Assembly (NCBI RefSeq): GCF_031656915.1
Contig: NZ_CP134227.1
Span: forward strand, 2,542,001-2,606,000
Direction: 5' to 3'
DNA length: 64,000 nt
Source of the DNA: Nocardioides marmorisolisilvae
GTDB lineage: Bacteria > Actinomycetota > Actinomycetes > Propionibacteriales > Nocardioidaceae
Shown here in pieces: positions 26,501-34,106 of the stretch; the stretch's first letter is position 1; each line of letters begins with the position of its first letter. The notes below the pieces were generated by a model. It was given only the letters and a program-made list of their open reading frames with translations. It searched no databases and was not told the DNA's origin. Position numbers and translations under genes: made by a program.

Positions 26501-27100
26501 CTCCCAGAAGTCGCGGCGATAGAGCTTGTTCCAGGTGTAGAGGTTGCGCAGCAGCGGCAGGAAGCTCTCGATCCGAATCCGGTCACGGCGCACCGTGTGC
26601 AGCTCGGGCACCCAGTTCGGGCTCCACTGCCGGAAGCTGTCGAACCGCTCCACCGCACCGACGACGATGTCCGAGCCGGTACGCCGGGCGCTGGCTCGCA
26701 GCGCCGCCAGCGCATTCGGCGGCAACAGGTCGTCGGAGTCGACGAAGGTGAGGAACCTGCCCCTGGCGTGCTGGATCCCGGTGTTGCGAGCGGCACCCAG
26801 GCCACCGTTCTCACGGATGACCAGCCGGAAGCGCGGATCCCGGGCGACGTAGCTCTCCGCGATCGCCCGCGAGCCGTCAGGTGAGCCGTCGTCGACAAGG
26901 ATGACCTCATAGTCGCCGGTGGTCTGCTCGAGGATGCTGTCCAGGCAGGCGGCGAGGTACTTCTCGACGTTGTAGAACGGAACGATCACGCTGATCGACG
27001 GCGGTCGGAGTCGCTGCCCGAGCCGACTTCGGGCCCCTCTGGTGGCGATCCGGCGAGCCGCTCCGGACGCACGGCGCCGCAGGCGGTTCAGTGTGATCAT
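23555..27100 (-). CDS. Two-domain GT2 glycosyltransferase / TagF-type polyol-phosphate polymerase
   Basis: A 1181-residue protein. Residues about 35-330 are a family 2 glycosyltransferase (ISVIVPFYNVEKYLAACL, LVDDGSPDGS, FVDSDDLLPP). A beta-rich middle follows. The last 400 residues are a CDP-glycerol/ribitol phosphotransferase: LVQTFHGYPFKLMGH near residue 909, ILYAPTFRDYL, VVLMRGHAFHA and DVGIVDYSSLRFDF. Such proteins build teichoic-acid chains at the inner membrane face from CDP-glycerol or CDP-ribitol. Eleven bases separate it from the upstream homologue, so they form an operon. The CDP-ribitol enzyme at 16236 could supply its donor. Confidence 0.9.
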   Translation of the reverse strand: MITLNRLRRRASGAARRIATRGARSRLGQRLRPPSISVIVPFYNVEKYLAACLDSILEQTTGDYEVILVDDGSPDGSRAIAESYVARDPRFRLVIRENGGLGAARNTGIQHARGRFLTFVDSDDLLPPNALAALRASARRTGSDIVVGAVERFDSFRQWSPNWVPELHTVRRDRIRIESFLPLLRNLYTWNKLYRRDFWESQGLWFREGVSYEDQPIVTQLLLRARGIDVIPDVVYHYRMRDDQSSISQQTATVKDLRDRVSAWRATEEALTDAPENVHRAWLQTLFDAHFLWYLTSAGTEDDDYWELIRSVVVDLTAHAPQSVWDAAPPASRVLLELARQGRRADVQAFVDAGGARDQRGAESEPQADGVLLKLPGYGDADLDPSLFLLRPDQLRVAHLVSSASWAGDELTLRGRAHLRNVDLRGRASHVDLVVRDARTGAEQVYAARDGVDLDCPMPFEDDWCDYRPATFEVTAPFGAASAALNDRSGRWELLLRVSAAGFRVDQPVTRLMRAGAAGGLEATWLEDGSRLFLTWRHPEPAHVVREPAALRATELRIDGRRVSGSLVGPLAVGLRALDLVWGRTVVGVRLDRAGAALRFEVTVPPASGRRTATWELRAQAATGPVPVELSDLAGVAAPPAAALQLTRNAAGHARVVDRAPGAEGLEVRVTEDGGLRIVGQVFGEGIHAVQLGTRWVRSTSTGPRAHVVDGRFLAELDLRHDVHRFGRLPLGIGEHLVDVRLVGEGDEPLATVPLTISPELNSQLPVPVATKVHQGRVVRGANGALQVTLGRPVGAEMTRAAQYDRQRALMATRGRASTRGLLLRAYFGERATDNGVAIQAELRRRGSDLPVFWAVQDHGVPVPEGGIPVVVNSAQWFDLLGSVTYYVDNMYQPEYHLKPEGQVLVQTFHGYPFKLMGHPHWRQQGFPRAKIAAYEWRTAEWDYLVSPATYATPLLTRDFGYDGAVLEIGYPRNDVLQSPEAGPLREVVRESLGIRPDQTAILYAPTFRDYLAQNDNRALMSDFLDFEAIGRAFGDDVVVLMRGHAFHARTKHRIGHGASLINVTDYPEVNDLYLAADVGIVDYSSLRFDFGVTGKPMIFLVPDLERYVETRGWLFDFGPTAPGPQVRTTDEVIEQLRDLPALVAKYADEYDAFRSSYLSLEDGHAAARFVDAVMVPRGDA

Positions 27101-27111
27101 CGCGCAGCATG

Positions 27112-29592
27112 CTACACGGCGGCCGGTGTCCCTCCCGTGGGCGAAGGACCGAAGAACGCCGCCACCGCACGCTCGGCCGCATGCCCGTCCTGGAAGCGGT
27201 TGAACCGCTCGTGGAAGGCCGCGCGCTCGTCGGCGTACGCGCGTTCGAGGCCGGGCAGGTCGCCCAGCGCGGTGACCACCTCGTCGGTCGTCGCCAGCAG
27301 CGGACCCGGCGCAGACTCGCGGTAGTCGTAGAGGAAGCCGCGGCGGTCGGCGTAGTCGGCGAGGTCGGGCACGCAGAACACCATCGGACGACCCGTCAGC
27401 GCGAAGTCGAACCGGAGCGAGGAGTAGTCGAGCACAGCGACGTCGGCGGCCAGCAGCAGATCATTGACCTCCGGGTACGCGGTCACGTCCAGCACCCGGC
27501 CGGCGGCCGGATCCCGGTTGACCGCTGTGGTGACGTCCCCGCTGACGTCACGGTGGAAGCGGTGGCCGCGCTGCATCAGCACGTGGCCGGCGCCCAGCGC
27601 CGTCGCGGCCTCGGCCACGTCGAAGCCACGGTGCAGACGGGCCCGTCGGTAGTTGACGGCGAGCTCGTCGCGCCACGTCGGGGCGTAGAGCACCGCCACC
27701 TGGTCCGGACCGACGCCGAGCGCCGCTCGGGTGCGCTCCCGGATCTCCGCCGCCCGCGGCCCGACCAGGACGTCGTCGCGCGGGTAGCCGTGGTCGACGA
27801 CCGCGCCCCGGTAGTCGAACTGCTCGCGGTAGTGCACCGTCATCTCCGGGCTGGGACTGGCCAGCAGCGTCCAGTTGCGCGCCCCGTGGTCGAGGGTCTG
27901 CTCGATCCGCCCCTGGGTCAGCCCGGCGGCCCGCCAGGCGGAGAACCCCATCGTCTTGCCCGGGTTGCCGTGGAAGGTCTGCAGCAGGTCCTGGCCCGGA
28001 CGACGGCGGAACCAGCGCTCCATCTCGATGTTGGTCACCAGCCAGCGGGCCGTGGCCAGGGTGCGGTACCACTCCCGGCTGCGCAGCAGCACCGGCTCGG
28101 CCCCCTCGGGCAGCGGAACGTCGAGACGCTCCACCAGCCACCGGGTCCGGATCTCCGGGTGGGTACGGCGCAGCGCGTCGTGGATCGCCAGCGGGCTGTC
28201 GGTGGGGCGTTGGCCGGCGTACGCCTGGAAGTAGGCGAGGTCCGGCTCGATCGGGCCGGGTGCCCGCTCGTCGGCGTACCAGCGCTGCAGGAGCAGCTGG
28301 GCCCGCGGGCCGATCTCGTCGTCGCCGCGGGGGTCGTCGCGCACCGCCGGCTCCAGCGTCGCCGGATCCGCCACCGTGCCGCTGCGGGTGACGCCGCGGA
28401 CGGTGAGCTCGACGGTGAGCTCCCCGGTCGCGGGGAGGCCGGTCAGGTCGAGGCTCAGCCAGGCGTGGTCGTGGTCGTGCTCGGCCTCGGCTGCGATCTT
28501 CGTGGCGGTCGGGGTGCTGGTGGACGCAACGGGCACCTCGCGGCCGGCGTACGACGCCCGCACCCGGGGTGGCTCGTCGGTCGACACACCGCGGATGAAG
28601 CCGACGAGCTCGAGCCGATCGGGCGTCCGGCGTACCGGGAGCAGCGCAAGCGGCGTCTCGGCGCGACCCAGGCGGCGTGCGGCGTCCGGCACCCCCTCGA
28701 CCCCGAGGTCGGCGAGGACCTGACCGTCGCGGACGTCGGTGGCGATGTCGTCGGGTGCCCGCCAGCGTCGGAGCACCAGCGCGGTGACCCGGTCGCGGGC
28801 GCCGACCGCAACCAGCCAGGCAAAGATCCGCGACTCGGCGCGCACCAGCTCCTCGGGCTCTGCGGCTTCCTCTCCCAGCCGGGCGAGCAGTGTCGCGGCG
28901 AGCTGCTGCAGCTGGGTCCACTGGTCGTCATCGAGCCGCTCGACGTCTTGGAGCAGCGCCGGCAGCCGGTGGTCGAGGACCGCCGCGGTCCATCCGGACG
29001 AGGCTCGCGTGGCCGCGGACTCGACGGCGGCCAGCCAGGCGTCCGCTTCGAGCGACCAGCGCCGCAGGTGCCCGAAGGGCAGCCCGAGGGCACGGTCACG
29101 GTCCTCGTGGGTCACCGCGTCGATCAGCCCGCAGCCACCGGCGGCATCGAGCGCGGCGAGCGCGGCGTCGCCGAACCGCCCGTGACCCGGGTCGAAGCCG
29201 ACCCCGCTGGCCCGCCAGCGGGACAGGTCGAGCAGTCGGTCGCCGGCTCCGGGCTCGACGCCCGCAGCGCGGCTGAAGGCAGCATCTCGCCAGCCGCTGC
29301 CGCGGACCGACCGTCCGGCGGCACTCGCCCAGCCGGTGCCGCGCAGCGCCCGGACCAGCAGCGCCGTCGAGTGCCAGGGCAGGGTGTCCGACGCCTCGAG
29401 GAGCCGGGCGTACCGGCCGCCGGCCTGCCGGAGGGCGTCGTTGCGGGCGGTCGCGAGGTCGGGTACGTCGGTCCCCTCGCCCCATCGCGCCACACTCACC
29501 CGGCTCGCGGGGTAGGTCTGCCGGCGTACCGACACCAAGGCGTCGTCGAGGAAGGGCTCCTGGCCCGGCCCGACGGTGACGACGTGCGTCAC
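27112..29592 (-). CDS. TagF-type CDP-polyol phosphotransferase with N-terminal GT-like region
   Basis: An 826-residue protein. The first 250 residues look like a diverged GT-A domain (ALVSVRRQTYPASRVSVA) lacking a clean DxD. The C-terminal half is the teichoic-acid polymerase domain: LLQTFHGNPGKTMGF near residue 536, VLYAPTWRDELAV, VLMQRGHRFHRDV and DVAVLDYSSLRFDFALTG. The donor would be CDP-glycerol or CDP-ribitol. The GTG at 29592 is the only plausible early start, with a GGGAGG somewhat upstream. It is co-oriented with the 1181-residue homologue and may act as primase or second polymerase. Confidence 0.87.
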   Translation of the reverse strand: MTHVVTVGPGQEPFLDDALVSVRRQTYPASRVSVARWGEGTDVPDLATARNDALRQAGGRYARLLEASDTLPWHSTALLVRALRGTGWASAAGRSVRGSGWRDAAFSRAAGVEPGAGDRLLDLSRWRASGVGFDPGHGRFGDAALAALDAAGGCGLIDAVTHEDRDRALGLPFGHLRRWSLEADAWLAAVESAATRASSGWTAAVLDHRLPALLQDVERLDDDQWTQLQQLAATLLARLGEEAAEPEELVRAESRIFAWLVAVGARDRVTALVLRRWRAPDDIATDVRDGQVLADLGVEGVPDAARRLGRAETPLALLPVRRTPDRLELVGFIRGVSTDEPPRVRASYAGREVPVASTSTPTATKIAAEAEHDHDHAWLSLDLTGLPATGELTVELTVRGVTRSGTVADPATLEPAVRDDPRGDDEIGPRAQLLLQRWYADERAPGPIEPDLAYFQAYAGQRPTDSPLAIHDALRRTHPEIRTRWLVERLDVPLPEGAEPVLLRSREWYRTLATARWLVTNIEMERWFRRRPGQDLLQTFHGNPGKTMGFSAWRAAGLTQGRIEQTLDHGARNWTLLASPSPEMTVHYREQFDYRGAVVDHGYPRDDVLVGPRAAEIRERTRAALGVGPDQVAVLYAPTWRDELAVNYRRARLHRGFDVAEAATALGAGHVLMQRGHRFHRDVSGDVTTAVNRDPAAGRVLDVTAYPEVNDLLLAADVAVLDYSSLRFDFALTGRPMVFCVPDLADYADRRGFLYDYRESAPGPLLATTDEVVTALGDLPGLERAYADERAAFHERFNRFQDGHAAERAVAAFFGPSPTGGTPAAV

Positions 29593-29669
29593 GAGCCCGG
29601 CTGGCCTCGCCTCCCACTGCCGTCGGAGCCGCTGCCGCGCCCGGGCGCCGATCGTCGAGGAGTGCTCCG

Positions 29670-30599
29670 TCAGCCGAGCAGCCCCTTCTGGTCGAGGTAG
29701 GCCTTGGCCACGTCGGCCGGCTTCTTGCGCTGGTTGCCGATCTCGCCGTTCATCCGCACCAGGTCGTTGGTGGTGAGCACGGCCATCAGCCCGTCGAGGG
29801 TGTTGCGCACGTCGGGGTGCGCGGCCAGGAACTTCGCGCTGACCGCCGGGATCAGGTTCTGCGCCGGCTGGACGTGCTTGTCGTCAGGAAGCAACTGCAG
29901 GCCCTGGGACGAGAGCGACCCGTCGGTGGTGCTGGTCTCGCCGAGCTGCGACTCGCCCTTGATCACCGACTGGTAGGTCTGGTCGCTGGCGTAGCCCAGC
30001 GGCAGCACCTTCTTGATCTTGATGCCGTAGACGTTCTCCAGGCCGCCGGCACAGTCCGTGCGGCCCTTGCAGTCCGGAGCTGCTGCCAGGGTCACCGCAG
30101 TGCCGTGTAGCGAGGAGAGGTTGGTCAGGTGGTGGGCGGCGGCGTACTTCTTGGTGGTGAAGAACGCGTTGGCGTCGGTGGCGTTGGACGGCTTGAGCAG
30201 GACGATGCCCTTGGGCTTCGCCAGCCCCTGCGCGGCCTTGAGGGTGGTCTGCACGTCGGGCGAGGACACCGGCTTGGCGTTGGAGCCCTTCGCCTGGGTG
30301 TTCAGGTAGTCGGCGATGCCGCCGAGGTACTCAGGCACGATCTGGACCGTGCCCGGGAACTGGCCCTTGGCCATGTAGACGTCGCGGGTGCCGACCAGCT
30401 TCACGGTCACGTGGTAGCCGTCGTGCTCGAGCAGCTGCTGGTACATGTCGGCCATCAACGTGGCCTCGGGGAAGTTCTGGCCCGAGATGGTCAGGCTGCC
30501 CTTGTCGCCCGAGGACGACGACGAGGGTCCGCCACAGGCGGCGACCAGGGCGAGGCCACCCACCATGGCGGCACTGACGAGGATTCGGCGAGCGAGCAT
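29670..30599 (-). CDS. Osmoprotectant (betaine/choline) ABC transporter substrate-binding lipoprotein
   Basis: A 309-residue OpuCC/ProX-type binding lipoprotein. The signal peptide ends in the lipobox LVAAC, giving a lipidated Cys near residue 22, followed by a Ser-rich linker. LTISGQNFPEATLMADMY is the usual start of the mature fold in this family, and GTRDVYMAKGQFPG and VPEYLGGIADYL follow. It captures quaternary ammonium osmolytes outside the membrane. The ATG at 30599 has AGGTGG five bases upstream. The two permease genes precede it; the ATPase gene is divergent. Confidence 0.9.
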   Translation of the reverse strand: MLARRILVSAAMVGGLALVAACGGPSSSSSGDKGSLTISGQNFPEATLMADMYQQLLEHDGYHVTVKLVGTRDVYMAKGQFPGTVQIVPEYLGGIADYLNTQAKGSNAKPVSSPDVQTTLKAAQGLAKPKGIVLLKPSNATDANAFFTTKKYAAAHHLTNLSSLHGTAVTLAAAPDCKGRTDCAGGLENVYGIKIKKVLPLGYASDQTYQSVIKGESQLGETSTTDGSLSSQGLQLLPDDKHVQPAQNLIPAVSAKFLAAHPDVRNTLDGLMAVLTTNDLVRMNGEIGNQRKKPADVAKAYLDQKGLLG

Positions 30600-30683
30600 G
30601 GAAACCACCTTCTGTGTCCCGCGACCGGCGGGGCCGCGCGTGTCAGGTCGTCCGGCGTCGCCGCCGAAGCTTCGCCAACCTTG

Positions 30684-31418
30684 TCACCTGTCGCCGACAG
30701 CTTCAAGGGGCGCCGGCCCTGGCACCGGGCCGGCCGCTGCGGTACGTCGAGCCGGGTCGACCGCGCGCTGCGCCAGTGCGGCGATCAGCTCGAGCAGCAG
30801 CGCGACCGCAGCCACCACGATCGCGCCGGCGAAGCCCTCGCCGTAGTTGGAGTGGTAGAAGCCGTCGGTGATGATCCGGCCCAGCCCCGGACCGGCGACC
30901 AGCGCGGCGATCGTGGCGGTCGCCCACACCTGCACCAGCGCCAACCGGACTCCGGCGACGATCAGCGGAGCCGCCAGCGGCAGCTCGACGCGTCGAAACC
31001 TCTGTGGGCCGGTCATCCCCATGCCGCTCGCGGCGTCGAGGACGTCGGCCGGCACCTCGCGCATCGCCACGTAGGCGTTGGTGATGATCGGTGGCAGCGC
31101 GAACAGCACCAACGCGATCAGCGTCGCGAGCCCGGCCCTGCCGTAGGGGCCGAGCACGCCCGTCCCGGCCGGCCCCACGCTGAGCAGCACCAGCACAGCG
31201 AAGGTCGGCACGGCGCGGCCGATGTTGGAGACGTTGACGGCCAGCATGCCGCCCCTGCCCAGGTGGCCGAGCCACAGCGCGATCGGCAGGCCGACGAGCA
31301 CGGCGAGCGCCAGGGCGGTGAAGGTGAGCAGCAGCTGCTGGCCGAGCAGCGCGGTGATGCCCTGCGATCCGTGCCAGTTGGCCGCATCGGCCAGGTAGTG
31401 CCAGGCGTCGGTCAGCAC
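30684..31418 (-). CDS. Osmoprotectant ABC transporter permease
   Basis: A 244-residue OpuCB/OpuCD-type permease with five or six membrane segments. FTALALAVLVGLPIALWLG and VPTFAVLVLLS are typical early segments. The EAA-loop equivalent reads LDAASGMGMTGPQRFRRVE, the site that contacts the ATPase. NRGNAMLS-type glycine-rich turns are absent. It overlaps nothing but starts four bases after the other permease stop, so the two are translationally linked. Partner proteins are the binding lipoprotein and the ATPase at 32134. Confidence 0.9.
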   Translation of the reverse strand: MLTDAWHYLADAANWHGSQGITALLGQQLLLTFTALALAVLVGLPIALWLGHLGRGGMLAVNVSNIGRAVPTFAVLVLLSVGPAGTGVLGPYGRAGLATLIALVLFALPPIITNAYVAMREVPADVLDAASGMGMTGPQRFRRVELPLAAPLIVAGVRLALVQVWATATIAALVAGPGLGRIITDGFYHSNYGEGFAGAIVVAAVALLLELIAALAQRAVDPARRTAAAGPVPGPAPLEAVGDR

Positions 31419-31422
31419 ATCG

Positions 31423-32130
31423 TCACCCTGCCTTCAGCCTGGTCCACGGGGTCAGCAGCCGCTGGGTCAGGACCAGCGCCCCGTCGAGCGCGAAGGCGAG
31501 CAGCACGCAGATCACCGAGGCCGCCAGGATCTCGGCCTTGAAGTTCGTGGAGACCCCGTCGAAGAGCAGGTTGCCCAGGCCGCCGTACGCGACGATCGCG
31601 CCGACCGTGGTCAGGGCGACCGTGGAGACCGTCGCGATCCGCAGGCCGGCGATCACCACCGGCAGCGCCAGGGGGAACTCGACGCGGAACAGCAGCCGGA
31701 TCGGCGAGAAGCCGAGCCCCACCGCCGACTCGCGCACGTCCGTGGGCACCGCGCGCAGTCCTTCGAGGGTGTTGCGCACCAGGATCGTGAGCGAGTAGAG
31801 CGCCAGCCCGACGACCACCGTCGTCGGGGACAGCCCCGTGAGCGGCACGATCAGGGGGAACAGCGCCAGGGAAGGGATGGTGTAGATGCCGGTGGTGACC
31901 GCCAGGATCGATGACTCCAGCCGGTGGTAGCGCCGGGCGAGCAGGGCCAGCGGCACCGCGACGAGGAACCCCACCGCCACCGAGACCAGCGTGATCCACA
32001 GGTGCTGGAGAGTGGCCGACCACAGCTCGTGCCGGTAGTCGGAGAGGTACGCCGGGCACCACCAGTCGTTGACCGCGCGGGTGTAGCACGATTGCGCAGC
32101 CGTCACCGCCTCGGGCACCAGTAGGGTCAC
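31423..32130 (-). CDS. Osmoprotectant ABC transporter permease
   Basis: A 235-residue second permease. The N-terminal SCYTRAVNDWWCPAYLSDY resembles the periplasmic-facing leader seen in many betaine permeases. Membrane segments follow (ITLVSVAVGFLVAVPLALLA, YTIPSLALFPLIVPLTG). The ATPase-contact loop reads RESAVGLGFSPIRLLFRVE. The GTG at 32130 is three bases from the ATG of the divergent ATPase gene, leaving no room for separate untranslated leaders. If correct, both genes are leaderless or one starts later. Confidence 0.86.
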   Translation of the reverse strand: MTLLVPEAVTAAQSCYTRAVNDWWCPAYLSDYRHELWSATLQHLWITLVSVAVGFLVAVPLALLARRYHRLESSILAVTTGIYTIPSLALFPLIVPLTGLSPTTVVVGLALYSLTILVRNTLEGLRAVPTDVRESAVGLGFSPIRLLFRVEFPLALPVVIAGLRIATVSTVALTTVGAIVAYGGLGNLLFDGVSTNFKAEILAASVICVLLAFALDGALVLTQRLLTPWTRLKAG

Positions 32131-32133
32131 GAC

Positions 32134-33123
32134 ATGGACGCTACCGAAGAGCCGATGATTCGGCTCGAAGGCGTGGGCAAGACTTATCCGGACGGCACCG
32201 TCGCCGTCGGGGAGCTCGACCTCGACGTGCCTCGGGGCGCGATCGTCTGCCTGGTCGGTCCCTCGGGATGCGGCAAGTCGACCACGTTGCGGATGGTCAA
32301 CCGGCTGATCGAGCCGACCAGCGGGCGGATCTTCCTCGACGGCGAGGACGTCACCCACATCGACCCGGTGCAGCTGCGTCGCGGGATCGGCTACGTGATC
32401 CAGCAGGTAGGGCTGTTCCCGCACCAGAAGGTGCTGCCCAACGTGATGACCGTGCCCAAGCTCCTCGGCGAGCCCGACCGGGTCGCACGCGAGCGGGCGT
32501 CGGAGCTGATGGAGCTGGTCGGCCTGCCGGTCGCCGAGTTCGGCGACAAGTACCCCGACCAGCTCTCCGGCGGCCAGCGGCAGCGGGTCGGGGTTGCCCG
32601 GGCTCTGGCGGCGAACCCTCCGGTGCTGCTGATGGACGAGCCGTTCGGCGCCGTCGACCCGATCGTGCGACTGCGGCTTCAAGACGAGTTCCTCCGGCTG
32701 CAGCGCGAGCTGGGCAAGACGGTCATGTTCGTCACCCACGACATCGAGGAGGCGGTCCGGCTGGGCGACCTGGTCGCGGTGTTCGCCGCCGGCGGCCGGC
32801 TGGCCCAGTACGCCACCCCGGCGGAGGTGCTCGGCGCACCCGCCGACGACTTCGTCGCCGAGTTCGTCGGCGAGAGCCGCGGCCTGCGGCGGATGGCCGT
32901 GACCCCCATCGATCCTGCCCACCTCGAGACGCTGGACGGGATCACCGCCGCGGACCTGGGCGGCACCATCGACGTCTCCTCCTCGCTCGGAGACGCGATG
33001 TCGATGATGATGCGGGAGGACAAGCCCACGGTCGGGGTCACCGACCGGGCCCGCATCCTCGGCGTTCTCACCCCGAACGGCGTGCACGCGATGCTGCGCG
33101 CCTCGGTCAACGACCAGGTCTGA
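32134..33123 (+). CDS. Osmoprotectant ABC transporter ATP-binding protein
   Basis: A 329-residue OpuCA/ProV-type ATPase. Walker A is GPSGCGKSTT near residue 45, the signature is LSGGQRQRVGVARAL, Walker B is VLLMDEPFGAVD and the switch His is in MFVTHDIEEAV. After residue 245 comes a short C-terminal region ending in TVGVTDRARILGVLTP, which looks like a single shortened CBS-like unit rather than the usual pair. An ATG eight codons in (32155) is an alternative start. It drives import of compatible solutes with the two permeases. Confidence 0.92.
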   Translation: MDATEEPMIRLEGVGKTYPDGTVAVGELDLDVPRGAIVCLVGPSGCGKSTTLRMVNRLIEPTSGRIFLDGEDVTHIDPVQLRRGIGYVIQQVGLFPHQKVLPNVMTVPKLLGEPDRVARERASELMELVGLPVAEFGDKYPDQLSGGQRQRVGVARALAANPPVLLMDEPFGAVDPIVRLRLQDEFLRLQRELGKTVMFVTHDIEEAVRLGDLVAVFAAGGRLAQYATPAEVLGAPADDFVAEFVGESRGLRRMAVTPIDPAHLETLDGITAADLGGTIDVSSSLGDAMSMMMREDKPTVGVTDRARILGVLTPNGVHAMLRASVNDQV

Positions 33124-33132
33124 ACCACCGCG

Positions 33133-33152
33133 GGCCCGCTCGGGCGCGGGCC
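33133..33152 (+). terminator. GC-rich hairpin after the ABC ATPase gene
   Basis: GGCCCGC (33133-33139) pairs perfectly with GCGGGCC (33146-33152) around a six-base loop, ten bases after the stop. There is no T tract, so it is a terminator only by position and stem strength. Confidence 0.4.
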
Positions 33153-33171
33153 GACGGGCTGTGCCTGGGGC

Positions 33172-33200
33172 GACCAAGGTCCGCGATGTGACAGCATCGA
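33172..33200 (+). repeat. Second copy of the GACCAA...GACAGCATCGA motif
   Basis: Matches 18822-18853 with a slightly shorter middle. It lies about 50 bases before the methyltransferase start and may mark a shared promoter type within the island. Confidence 0.45.
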
Positions 33201-33248
33201 CGGACTCCGTGCCACTCGGGGCTCGGAGAGGACGAGAGGACCACTGGC

Positions 33249-34106
33249 GTGCCTGACCCCATCAGTGCCGACACCACCGACATCGAACCAACCCTGCTCG
33301 ATCCGCACGGGCCGGCACTGCGGCAGGTCAAGGGCTGGTTCCGGCTCGCGGACCGCCGACTGTTCGAGTGGTTCCTCGAGCGCCAGCAGGCTCGCGGCCA
33401 GCACGGCGAGCTGGTCGAGGTGGGTGCCTTCGAGGGCAAGAGCGCGATCCTCATCGGCGCGTACCTCGGCGAGGGCGAGACACTGACGGTGGTCGACCTC
33501 TTCGAGCGCTCGGCCGGCGACGACGCCAACAGCCAGGAGAACCAGCGGTCCTACAAGAACCTCACCCAACAGGCCTTCGAGAGCAACTACCTGAAGTTCC
33601 ATGCCGAGCTTCCGACGGTCCACGCCGGGCCGTCCAGCGACGTGGCCGATCTGGTCACCCCGGGCAGCGTCCGCTTCCTGCACATCGACGCCTCGCACCT
33701 CTACGCCCACGTCGCCGTCGACATCGACATCGCCCGCACCCTGCTCCAGCCGGACGGCGTCGTGGTGCTGGATGACTACCGCTCCGCCCATACGCCGGGT
33801 GTCGCCGCCGCGGTGTGGGAGGGCGTGCTCAACAAGGGGATGCGCCCGATCTGCGTGAGCAAGTCGAAGATGTACGCCACCTGGTCGGACCCCACCGAGG
33901 TCCAGGACGACCTGATCGCCTGGCTCTCGAAGCGTCCGCGAACGACGGTCCGCATCGAGGAGATCGCCGGGCGGCGCGTCGTACGCTGCGTGCTCCGGCC
34001 GCGTCGGCCGGCAGGCCAGCGCCGCGGTCGGGCGCCGCAGGCCGCGACCCCGACCTCCGCCCTGGGGCGGCTGCGGCTCAGGCTGACTGGATCTTCTCGG
34101 CGGTAG
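33249..34106 (+). CDS. Class I SAM-dependent methyltransferase
   Basis: A 285-residue Methyltransf_24-like enzyme. GELVEVGAFEGKSAILIGAYL near residue 57 is motif I for SAM. TVVDLFERS follows, and VRFLHIDASHLYAHVAVDID and GVVVLDDYRS are later core strands. This class often modifies sugars or polysaccharides, which fits its place beside wall-polymer genes, but the acceptor is unknown. The start is GTG at 33249 with a GA-rich run upstream. Its last 29 bases overlap the convergent gene on the other strand, which is unusual. Confidence 0.83.
   Translation: MPDPISADTTDIEPTLLDPHGPALRQVKGWFRLADRRLFEWFLERQQARGQHGELVEVGAFEGKSAILIGAYLGEGETLTVVDLFERSAGDDANSQENQRSYKNLTQQAFESNYLKFHAELPTVHAGPSSDVADLVTPGSVRFLHIDASHLYAHVAVDIDIARTLLQPDGVVVLDDYRSAHTPGVAAAVWEGVLNKGMRPICVSKSKMYATWSDPTEVQDDLIAWLSKRPRTTVRIEEIAGRRVVRCVLRPRRPAGQRRGRAPQAATPTSALGRLRLRLTGSSRR

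Noticed and set aside
24167-26884. Very long open frame on the strand opposite the large polymerase gene (also 27109-29700, 37291-40302 and 49330-52704)
   Set aside because: These mirror high-GC coding strands, have low-complexity composition and no recognisable domains. The opposite-strand genes have clear family motifs throughout.
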